Program-made: the position numbers and the translations under genes | Source: Sthenelais limicola | Lineage: Eukaryota; Annelida; Polychaeta; Phyllodocida; Sigalionidae | Reading direction: 5' to 3' | Assembly (NCBI GenBank): GCA_942159475.1 | Contig: OW804094.1 | Span: 61,066,966-61,130,965 of the forward strand | Length of the DNA stretch: 64,000 bases | The notes under the pieces: model-generated | Database searches by the model: none | Told to the model about the DNA's origin: nothing | The model's input: only the letters and a program-made list of their open reading frames with translations | In this document: positions 57,801 through 64,000 of the stretch, in pieces | How positions within the stretch are numbered: the stretch's first letter is position 1 | How the letters are laid out: every line of letters starts with the position of its first letter

Positions 57801-60331
57801 AATTGTATGGCAACTTACACTGAGGCGCTAGTATCAGGTCGGTGGTAGTGACGTTTCCCTCCACTATGGTAGTCATTTCCAGGTCTAGTTCCAGAAACGC
57901 AAACCGGAATGCGGGCTCTCCTGTAATAGGTGATCTTAAAATCGTTACCCAGTCGGGGCATGGTGCCATCACCGTCTCTTGTATAAGGACCTCGTCGTAC
58001 CAGGCCTTGATCTGAACTAGTAGAGTTTCATCAGGCATTCGGTACAGGACCTTTATCCGCCAGCCTTCAACAGTGGCATGATCCATTCTGTAATGAATAA
58101 ATGTATGAAATGACGAGAATCCCAAAATAATTTATTTCTGATTCTTTTTAAGTCCCCATTATTATTTAGCCAATGCCCCACTAAGATTATTCGTTTTACA
58201 TTATTTCTATATTTAATGTTCTGCCACACTTGTGCCAAAGCAAGCAATGCCTCGGTTAACTATTTTTATTTCTGTTCATTCTGTTCACTGATGGGGAGCC
58301 CGAACCCAGGTACACATGTTCACCCCACGGCCGCCCGCTCTGTGAAGTTGGCGTCACTATATATTGATCCAAATAAACCCTTAATACACCGATTTTACAT
58401 CAACACAGAACAATACAACAGTTGACAGGTAGCCCACTGTGTGCTATACATGTTGCAGCATCATAATATCAACAATTGAAAGTATTTCATCCAGTACTTA
58501 CTCTTTATATTGTGAATTTGGTTGTCTGAAAAGGGTAAGTCTCTGTTCTTTCGTTGAAATCGTTTTCAAAATGGCGGAATCAACAAGATGCTTGGGAAAA
58601 TTGTCAAAATAAGTATTCTAGCGAGAAAACGAAACAACCCCAGTTAATCAAAAGTCGCCAAGGACTGACCTTTGACCCCGTCGCGACGCTCTTTTCGCCG
58701 ATCTGACCGCGCGCGGGGGCGCGGTTCGCCTCTGTGACAAGCGCCCACACCTGCTATGGACATATATATAAGAACCGAAACGAAACACCTCTACTCAAAC
58801 ACTGTTATATGTAGGTATAAAAAGCAAAGACAATCGTGAGCTATTATGTATCTAAAGATTATTTAAATAAATAAAACATAAATGATGTCAAAAAATGCTG
58901 TAATTGATATACCATCTACCATTGAATATGAGCCAAATTTATTTTAGTTCATCGCTATGGAACAGGGAACCCTGTATCACTTGGTATCGCACATAATGCT
59001 CTTTTCACCTAAACACGATCGTAGTTGATGTGACTTCAATAATAAAATAATATATATTTACAAAATTTAAAAGTTAGCTGCACGTTTTTGATTAACAACA
59101 AGGACAGACATTAGCTGCCCACACTAAGTTAGTAGCATGTTGACAGTATCACATTTATAAGCGATATAGGTTACTTTGTTGTTTTTTTATTTTAATGACC
59201 AAAATGTGCTTCATATTCAATTTAATAGGTGACGGATTCTGGTCCATACACCAGCAATTCCGTGTTGGGTTGAGCACGGTTGGTGCGATCGTATACGAGA
59301 CCTGCCGCAAGTTGTATGAGGTGCTGCAACCCTTGTATCTTCAGGTACTTGCCTTTCATTCAATTAGTGTCATAGTCCTCAACTGGCTAGTGACATCATT
59401 TATTTATTTTAAATTCCATATCTATTTCCATACTTCCATAAGTATTGATTAATATTACCATTTATTCACTACTGTCATTAATACTTACAACAACCAATTA
59501 GTTATATAGGCCAACAATTTGATATCCATTGGCAATATTCGCATCATAAATAAGTCCATCTTATTAATCATCAAACTTAATATTTTCATACATTAGGTCC
59601 CACGTACGGAAGTAGGGTGGAAGGCGGTGTCAAAAGGATTCAACGAAAGTTGGAATCTCCCAAACGTGCTTGGTGCCGTCGACGGGAAACATGTGAGGAT
59701 TAGGAAACCCCATAACACCGGCAGCGTATTCCACAACTATAAAGGGTACTTTTCTTTGGTCCTTATGGCGGTGGTCGATTACGACTACAAATTCCTGTTC
59801 ATTGACGTAGGCGCCGAGGGATCTGCAAGTGATGGGGGAATTTGGAAGGATTGCGATTTCAAAAAAATGATGTTTTCAAGGCAGAACCCTCTTCACATCC
59901 CCAAACCCACACAGGTGCATGGAATGGACGGAGACCTCTCCTTCTCCCTGGTCGGGGACGATGCCTTCCCTCTCTCGACTTCACTGATAAAGCCCTATCC
60001 TGGACAGGGCTTATCAGTGAAGCAGAGAATTTTCAACTATCGGCTGTCGAGATGCCGAAGAATTGTCGAAAATGTATTCGGCATAGATATGGAAGCAAAA
60101 TTCGCAATATATAGGCAAGACATGCGTATGCGGATCGATAGGATGGAAGACATCGTCAAGGCCACATGTGTCCTTCATAATTTTATGAGGGACACATGTG
60201 GCAAGCAGTACATAGCTGCCGACCAGGTAGATAATGAGGACGATGGCCACAAAACACGCCCAGGAACCTGGAGGCAGGTTGCCAATGTTGATCGCCTACA
60301 GTTCGTTCATAAATGTCCTAACCTTATGTGA
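45823..60331 (+). CDS. PIF/Harbinger transposase, four exons, about 402 aa, intact
   Basis: DDE nuclease that moves PIF/Harbinger elements. Exons 45823-46014, 46350-46515, 59229-59344 and 59597-60331 join in frame (phases 0, 1, 0) with GT-AG borders. The order of conserved pieces fits the family: RTLRMPPQVFEDLL and the RLCITLCFLCLG block (exon 2), GFWSIHQQFRVG (exon 3), then exon 4 with LGAVDGKHVRI (first Asp), DVGAEGSASDGGIW (second Asp), RIFNYRLSRC and RRIVENVFG (Glu). No stop or frameshift was found. Intron 2 is 12,713 bp because later retroelements landed in it. The start could also be Met 45829. Confidence 0.85.
47136..48059 (-). CDS. Tyrosine recombinase of the Ngaro-like element, 307 aa
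   Basis: Integrates circular element DNA by site-specific recombination. It has an N-terminal SAM-like core-binding part (APSTIRIRQTQWRCYKRFC). The catalytic part has Arg in RALLRVSH, H-x2-R in SHSMRIGGAT (about 251-254), Trp in LGSWRS, and Tyr in YRYIHPS (about 283-285). The whole frame is open, so it may still be functional even though the element lacks reverse transcriptase. Confidence 0.82.
   Translation of the reverse strand: MISKVASMRAQSVAPSTIRIRQTQWRCYKRFCREYGLKPYVVSLPQMCAYVTYLARYMRYSSVSTYYQAVVFKFKVKGLNLPSANHPLIKSTLDGIKNSDLRPSARRDPITPAQLYSISKIVDLSIDIDLLCYTATLLMFRALLRVSHVIDSPHTLRRGDVQFHGWGMVLHIRSSKTLSPEDNVLIPVVNSPVKRLCPVSLTRFIIRRYPSSPDSPLLSTSQVKQLTYNLFAKAFRGFLSRSNIRGNLSSHSMRIGGATFLSNCGISPLDIKQLGSWRSNCSYRYIHPSLAHQRIVDNKFSSLLFHV
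48064..48270 (-). pseudogene. Ribonuclease H fragment of the Ngaro-like element
   Basis: Encodes LAWLREIFWICVLYDMEL and IDDNIVADTLSRL, the end of a retroelement ribonuclease H. It begins exactly at the edge of repeat X, so everything upstream (gag, reverse transcriptase) was deleted to that boundary. The open frame running back into repeat X is not protein-like. Confidence 0.7.
48845..48939. repeat. 95-bp target-site duplication of the large LINE (left copy)
   Basis: Equals 57072-57166 with one mismatch (CATAAATAAC against CATAATTAAC). It lies immediately before the T-run that marks the LINE poly(A) end. Confidence 0.9.
49529..50065 (-). pseudogene. C-terminal part of the large LINE ORF2
   Basis: Encodes LTNADWSLSNKLSISLPKTK, FVYLGVTID and the post-RT thumb/connection region (MVLSYLDYCNVCF, LQVFQNKALRF). 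It continues the reverse transcriptase interrupted at about 51893. The 3' UTR follows to 48940. Confidence 0.8.
50053..51893 (+). mobile_element. 5'-truncated LINE nested in the large LINE
   Basis: The open frame to 51483 (476 aa) starts inside the reverse transcriptase: ISIAPITSKIFEKILS, GFREGKSVDTALYDF, YFDLSKAFNSIN, GVAQGSILGPLLF and the catalytic YADD, then the connection region. There is no endonuclease, so it is 5' truncated. The 3' UTR ends GCTGAATAAAAACTTTAAAAAC at 51863-51884, with AATAAA and an A-rich tail. The exact 5' junction is uncertain (50053-50075). The strand is opposite to the host LINE. I could not identify its target duplication. Confidence 0.82.
51893..54090 (-). pseudogene. 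Large LINE ORF2, endonuclease and reverse transcriptase, N-terminal part
   Basis: Endonuclease: FHLNIRSLTNKW, SETWLKK, GGGLCVYIK, NIYRPPAG, LLGDLNIDM, AIDHILTD and NLSDHYIV. Reverse transcriptase: PISLTHILGKVLEKHIN, GFRKNSSTIE, FDYQKALDSINHE, GVPQGSILGPLLFNIF and FADDIVL. The frame has no stop until the nested LINE interrupts after ADTEK, so the element was intact here when it was hit. The true start may be a Met near 54090. Confidence 0.85.
54191..54562 (-). repeat. Tandem repeat, 189-bp period, in LINE spacer
   Basis: Two copies, with GAGCAGTGGCTA at 54241 and again at 54430. Each has ACCGGCGGT(A/G)ATGCT and CGAGTCC(A/T)TACTCAGCGC. Lies between the SGNH and endonuclease frames. Confidence 0.75.
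54790..55135 (-). repeat. Tandem repeat, 163-bp period, in LINE spacer
   Basis: ACATATGGCAAAC...ACAAGTTTAGG occurs at 54828 and 54991, with matching flanks (CAGTCGGCTGG-like, AAATCCCATA). A second repeat family beside the 189-bp one. Cys/Ile-rich (-) frames through it are repeat artefacts. Confidence 0.75.
55350..55985 (-). CDS. LINE ORF: SGNH hydrolase (esterase)-like protein, 211 aa
   Basis: Block I GDS-like motif is LCDSRG (Ser nucleophile). The middle has GKGLRLLFELG and FFGGVCDF, and block V is RDGVH (Asp-x2-His). So a complete Ser-Asp-His set is visible. ORF1 esterase domains of this fold occur in CR1/Zenon-type LINEs and are thought to act on lipids or membranes. The start ATG 55985 lies one base after the stop of the upstream frame (TAACATG), which suggests reinitiation. 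The open frame upstream to 56228 overlaps the neighbour and lacks domain sequence. Confidence 0.72.
   Translation of the reverse strand: MALQDDPTMVKTLILCDSRGASLHLYLQNDEVRILALPGKGLRLLFELGRDHISYYQPTQVIFFGGVCDFTRKDAISKKISVRWPDAQAMENYVEDQVLLVTGEMQTHFPDICPIYAGVCGLSLNTYNREFHRDPTQSILDEAITDYSFWLKGYNMDRGVIHPTVTSKGHRCTYGVAVNNYGALRDGVHGKWYIVKDWAKQLEKCHFLNLH
55987..57071 (-). CDS. LINE ORF with NADAR (YbiA-like) domain, 5' truncated
   Basis: The frame is open from the LINE edge at about 57060 to the stop at 55987. The first 110 codons read LARKWGDRCGQ, NWDRLKNRVME, ILREKFKQC, LLDSGEVVLAEC, D-L-W-W-G-T-G, WPGKNHHGLIL and IRED. This is the C-terminal half of the NADAR/DUF1768 fold (KF-x-Q, LL-x-(T/S)-G, L-x-E, D-x-W-G-x-G, G-x-N-x-x-G), enzymes that act on NAD-related or riboflavin-pathway ribosides. 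The N-terminal half is missing at the LINE 5' end. The first Met (56934) lies inside the domain. The rest (about 110-350) is a disordered acidic then Ser/Pro linker. Confidence 0.6.
57072..57166. repeat. 95-bp target-site duplication of the large LINE (right copy)
   Basis: Partner of 48845-48939. The LINE 5' end abuts it at 57071. Confidence 0.9.
57167..59228. other. Rest of the Harbinger intron 2, one candidate (-) exon
   Basis: About 2 kb of AT-rich sequence. It contains the candidate exon at 57819-58087 and a short GC-rich piece at 58675-58735 (CGCGCGCGGGGGCGCGG). Nothing else gene-like. Confidence 0.45.
57819..58087 (-). CDS. Candidate exon of an unknown gene family (paralogous to 42404-42666)
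   Basis: Bounded by TTCATTACAG acceptor and GTAAGT donor on the (-) strand. It is 269 bp and opens A-ATG. It encodes MDHATVEGWRIKVLYRMPDE, VLIQETVMAPCPDWVTIL and FAFLELDLEM. Related in residues, phase and length to the Polinton exon at 42404. It sits antisense inside the Harbinger transposase intron. Other exons not found; no known family. Confidence 0.5.
59979..60022. repeat. Near-perfect 44-bp palindrome inside transposase exon 4
   Basis: CTTCACTGATAAAGCCC against TGGACAGGGCTTATCAGTGAAG: the two 22-base arms are inverted copies with one indel and about two mismatches and no loop. It codes for SLIKPYPGQGLSV, a region normally conserved in the family. Confidence 0.7.
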
Positions 60332-60930
60332 GGACTCAGATCAAAGTCTCTGCTACAAATTATACAAATAATACTGTTCCAAATTATCATAGATACAAGC
60401 GTTAATGTTATAATACTTCTGAGCCATGTATTCAGTACGGTTAAATTCATGGTTGTTAGCCGAACCAAAAAACTGGACATCGATGAAGAAACTAACAAAG
60501 TGGGTCATGAATCCTTCTGTGTAATAGCCTACATGTCCTAACCTTAGGACTCAGATAAAAGTCACTGATACAAATTAAAAAAAAAATACTGATACAACTT
60601 GTCATAGACACAAGCGTTAATGTTCTAATACTAATGAACCATGTATTCATTAAGGTTAAAATCATGGTCGTTAGCCGAACCACAAGACTGAACATGGAAA
60701 CGTAAAAGTAGAAACGACTGAACCTCGATGACGAAACTAACAATGTGTGTCAAGATCGCCTTCAAGACTAACATTAGAGTTTATAACAGCCAGTACAGGT
60801 TAGCCGCACCAAAAAACTGGACATCGATGAAGAAACTAACAAAGTGGGTCCTGAATCCTTCTGTGTAATAGCCTACATGTCCTAACCTTAGGACTCAGAT
60901 AAAAGTCACTGATACAAAAGAACCGAACAG
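60316..60930. repeat. Imperfect tandem repeats downstream of the transposase
   Basis: Segments with TGTCCTAACCTTA...GGACTCAGAT occur at 60314, 60534 and 60878. GTTAGCCGAACCAAAAAACT...GTGTAATAGCCTACATG occurs at about 60456-60540 and 60798-60880. The first two copies are about 220 bp apart. No gene. Confidence 0.75.
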
Positions 60931-61179
60931 CGAGTACAGGTTATAAAAACACATAAATCAACATTATTTCATATAATGTAAAATCAGTGAACAAAAAGTA
61001 TTCAGTAAATATTGGCAAAAATCAGGCATTGGCAGTGCGTGTTATGTAGAAGAAAAGAATAACTGACACTTGCCACTTGTCCCGTCTAGAGACAATAGAG
61101 AATTTTGTTTTTTTTACACCAACAACATCAGTCCAGCCAATAACATCTAGCCAGCAGCACCGGTACAACCGTAGGCCAT

Positions 61180-61646
61180 GTTAAAAATAAAACAGAGAGA
61201 TAAAAATACTGTAAATGTAATAAAACAGATCAAAATGTGTCTGGAATGGACCACTTGAGAGAAAAATAAAGATGTTACTCTAACACCCTGCCCACACATA
61301 GCCGATTGGCTCCTGGATTGCCTCCCTATTTGGGCCTCCTTATGAATCCTATGATTTCATTTCTAATCCTGATTTGTGTTTTTGAAATAACATAAACCAG
61401 GAAGGAAAATAAAATCCTAGAATTCATCGGAAAATCCAAATCGAGAGGCAATCGGGAGGCAAACAGGCTATGTGTGGGCAGGGTTTTAAGCAACATCTGG
61501 TGTCGACAAAAAGTTTAAAGTGTCCATCTTGTCATGTTAAAACTATTAAAAAGAGATAAAAACAGGACGGTACCTTAAATGTAATAAAACAGATCAAAAT
61601 GTTTCTGGAAGGGACTAGTTGAGAGACAAATAAAGATATTACTCTT
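61180..61646. repeat. Direct duplication of about 105 bp flanking the MITE
   Basis: AAATGTAATAAAACAGATCAAAATGT...ATAAAGAT.TTACTCT occurs at about 61180-61283 and 61540-61646. The piece after the MITE (GTCGACAAAAAGTTTAAAGTG, 61502) also resembles the 3' end of the neighbouring gene (GTCAACAAAAAGTTTGAAGTG, 61696), so that gene end was partly duplicated. Confidence 0.65.
61284..61486. mobile_element. MITE, about 203 bp
   Basis: Ends ACCCTGCCCACACATAGCC and GGCTATGTGTGGGCAGGGT are exact inverted copies. TAA flanks both sides (61281-61283 and 61487-61489), the target type of PIF/Harbinger. Also GGATTGCCTCCC inside the left and GGGAGGCAA inside the right extend the symmetry. It has no coding capacity. 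Confidence 0.7.
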
Positions 61647-61652
61647 AATCAA

Positions 61653-63475
61653 CTAGCGCTCCCACGTGCCAGTCATGGCATCCAATGCTTTTGTGTCAAC
61701 AAAAAGTTTGAAGTGTTCCGCCGTAATAGGGTCCATCTTGTCAATTTTGATGGCCAACAATTCGGCCCACTGATCGTTAACTCCCTTAGGTGGTTTTGCG
61801 GTTTGAGAAACGACCAACTGTTTGTATTCGTTGGTGAAAGACTTAATAGAGTCAGCAAGAGAGCTAAGTTGAGAACTCTTAGCTGAAACAGTGGGTGAAA
61901 CACCGGAGGCAACTGGTGTACTTTTCGCCTGGCTGTTGGGAATGTTTTTAGAGGCGACTTTCACTGGCTGCTGGCTAGATGTTGTTGGCTGGACTGATGT
62001 TGGAGTCTTCGATGTTGTTGGCTGGACTGATGTTGGAGTCTTCTTGTGACCCGTGGCGTTCTTCTTGGGTGCTTTTTCCACACTACTTGCTCCCACGTCC
62101 GTACTGGTGCTGTTCTTGCGTTTAAGGGATGGTTTTCCACTGTCAGGTGGCATAAGTAGGTCGTTGATGAGATGCAGAGATGGCCTGCGTGTTGGTCTGG
62201 CGATCCTGAACTCATCTGTTTCCATAGCTGGATCGTAGTTGGGGTCATTTAACAGCGAGTAATCTTCGACTTGCTCAGCCCGCCGGGCCTTCTTATTGGC
62301 CTGCATCAATGCAAAAGCCTCCGACGGAGCTGAGCCGCGCCGCTTTACAGGCTCTGGAGTAGCAATCGATAGTGGCTCTTCGTCTTCTTCATGGTCAGGC
62401 GCCTGGTGTGATGTTCAGGAAGTCGAGGCTGACGGCTCTGGCATTGTGCGCGACTGTGTCAGTACCTGTGATTGATCCACCCGCGATAACCCTATGTCTG
62501 AATCGCCGACCTGCAAACAGAAATTGTCTGTTATTCAAATGGAACGTACCGACTACCAGCTATACGCAATAGCTTGAAAGCTTGAAGGAATATATGACCT
62601 CGAGCGACAATATAGACCCAAAAATCATCTTTACGTGCTTGCTAGTAAAAGTTTGATGTGGTTTTACGATGGTTGACGTGGGTCTCAAGGAACTTACACA
62701 GCTCCATGACATGTTGTTGTCTGTCAGTGAGGGGCTTGTCCGCACTATGACCAGCACCTGACCCCGATTTATTGGACTGGTTGTGAGACTTGGAATATGT
62801 GGATCTTAACGTCGCGATGTGCGTCGTTATTTGCTGAACAGAAATAAGTAAATGAATCACTAAGTAATTAGTCAAGGTATTTAGATGATGTTAATGCAGC
62901 ACAGCGGCTTCTGCAGTAATATTTAATATAAACATTAACTCACACACGATCAATATTTACTCACACCAGTGTAATTTATAATTTGCTACTCTAATAAGTA
63001 TGTACAAATAAAATGTTACAAAATCAACGATGGATCCTAATGGAATATGTCATTGTAAATACCTGTTTTGGATAATTGCGCGGCTATGTACACTATAGCC
63101 CTATCTCGCGGCTATGTACACTATAGCCCTATCTTTCATGTTGCGGTTCTTGTAATGGGGATATTTTTTGTCGTACAGACACGGGGCTTGGCGCCAGAGG
63201 TCGACCAACATCTCCTCCTCGTGGTCACTCCACAACTTTAAACGGGGACTCGCAGCGGCACGTCCATCCTTTTTTTTGCCTTTTCCAGAAGGGGTCGATG
63301 TGCGGGCCATGCCATTACTTTTGGACAACTGTAAACTGGTATTGAAATCGGTTGACCTGTTGAGGTCGCTGTAATTCGGCGGGTCTGGGCGATTGTCGTC
63401 AACAGTAGTATCATTCTCGGTCTGGGACAGCTCTGAGGGAAGGTCACCACCAGTGCTTGTTACTCTGTCTTGGGG
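61653..63475 (-). pseudogene. Harbinger partner gene: MADF/Myb-like DNA-binding protein, broken
   Basis: Convergent with the transposase, as is usual for PIF/Harbinger elements, whose second protein helps the transposase enter the nucleus and bind DNA. Exon 63063-63475 encodes the first MADF half (LWSDHEEEMLVDLW, PCLYDKKYPHYKNRN). The exon from 62837 downstream encodes the second half (ITTHIATLRSTYSKS). The last exon (from about 62515) ends as a Ser/Thr/Pro-rich tail with basic patches (KKARRAEQ) to 61653. Two breaks: a 28-bp tandem duplication at 63081-63136 puts a stop after IAAR, and an in-frame TGA lies near 62418. Confidence 0.65.
63081..63136. repeat. 28-bp tandem duplication
   Basis: CGGCTATGTACACTATAGCC followed by CTATCTCG, then the same again starting at 63109. 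It lies inside a coding exon of the MADF gene and is not a multiple of three. Confidence 0.85.
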
Positions 63476-63856
63476 CTATAGGGAGAAACAGAAAATAACA
63501 AGTTAACATTAGAAGTTGTTTTGTTTACTTGTTATACATGGAAAAGGAGGCCAATGCATTAATTGCTTGCTTAACTTTTTTTTTACTGAATTAGACTAGC
63601 TGTAAAACTATATTTATGTACAACAAACTCAATTAGTTAACAGCGTTAACTACAATTTACAACATGAAAACAAACTGTTGTATTAAGTACTTAATTTGCA
63701 ATAATATATATATTTATGTGGCCAATATGTATTTCACCGTAGCAAACATAGTTTCTAACTCAAAGACTGAGTGCTTTAGTAACTGGATTAGTTCCCTGTT
63801 ACACATGGAAACCGAGACCATAGAATTAATTGCTTGATGAATTATTTTTTGTACAA
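63476..63856. other. AT-rich spacer, no feature
   Basis: Nothing seen except a T-run, a TA run and a duplicated GAATTATTTTTTGTACA near 63838-63878. Confidence 0.5.
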
Positions 63857-64000
63857 TTATGAATTATTTTTTGTACATCCACTGCCACGATTTGGTCTTC
63901 CTTTTCGACCTCCACTGCCACGATTTGGTCTTCCTTTTCGACCTCCACTGCCATGATTTGGTCTTCCTTTTTGACCTCCACTTCCACGATTTGGTCTTCC
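63857..64000 (-). CDS. C-terminal end of a protein with AT-hook-like 11-residue repeats (partial)
   Basis: On the (-) strand the frame is open from the window edge to TAA at 63857-63859. A 33-bp repeat, about four copies, encodes G-R-P-N-R-G-S-G-G-R-K with small changes. The G-R-P core with nearby Arg/Lys is that of an AT-hook, which grips the minor groove of AT-rich DNA. The period is a whole number of codons and the changes keep the motif, so it is likely coding. The other end lies outside the window. Confidence 0.5.
   Translation of the reverse strand, partial: GRPNRGSGGQKGRPNHGSGGRKGRPNRGSGGRKGRPNRGSGCTKNNS

Overview
Nuclear DNA of an invertebrate animal, rich in nested transposons. The mix (Maverick/Polinton, CR1/Jockey-like LINEs, a Ngaro/PAT-type tyrosine-recombinase element, PIF/Harbinger) and the spliceosomal introns say metazoan. 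A lophotrochozoan such as a mollusc is my guess, not something the sequence proves. I see no ordinary host gene that I can defend.

Layout. 1-4.7 kb: a LINE on the + strand, with endonuclease and reverse transcriptase open except for one amber codon. 5656-43779: a complete Maverick/Polinton with 256-bp terminal inverted repeats, AGT...ACT termini and a 6-bp target duplication (TACTGG). 43.8-45.7 kb: old sequence with a reverse-transcriptase scrap. 45.8-63.5 kb: a PIF/Harbinger transposon whose transposase (+) is intact across four exons and whose MADF-type partner gene (-) is broken. The transposase intron 2 is 12.7 kb because a Ngaro-like element and a LINE with a 95-bp target duplication (itself split by another LINE) landed in it. 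The right edge holds part of a (-) gene with an AT-hook-like 11-residue repeat.

Polinton. The left end has a (-) Cys-rich gene divergent from a five-exon protein-primed DNA polymerase B gene. Next comes a tight + strand array: packaging ATPase, BIR-domain (IAP-like) protein, two small proteins, integrase with chromodomain, a putative minor virion protein, a very basic core-like protein, double-jelly-roll major capsid protein and adenovirus-type protease. Several of these overlap by their start and stop codons. The right part is accessory: two divergent type I membrane proteins (LRR-like head, mucin-like stalk, transmembrane segment), a (-) cluster including a protein with two death-fold-like domains and a paralogue of the left-end Cys-rich protein, and a spliced acidic (+) gene. 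Together the genes could replicate, package, integrate and perhaps enter cells and block apoptosis, so this looks like an integrated virus rather than a simple transposon.

Assembly caution. A 10,431-bp block (8734-19164) is repeated at 19365-29795 either side of exactly 200 Ns. The first copy ends at the gap and the second begins at it, as an unmerged contig overlap would. Collapsing it gives a Polinton of about 27.5 kb. The long open frame running through the Ns is an artefact.
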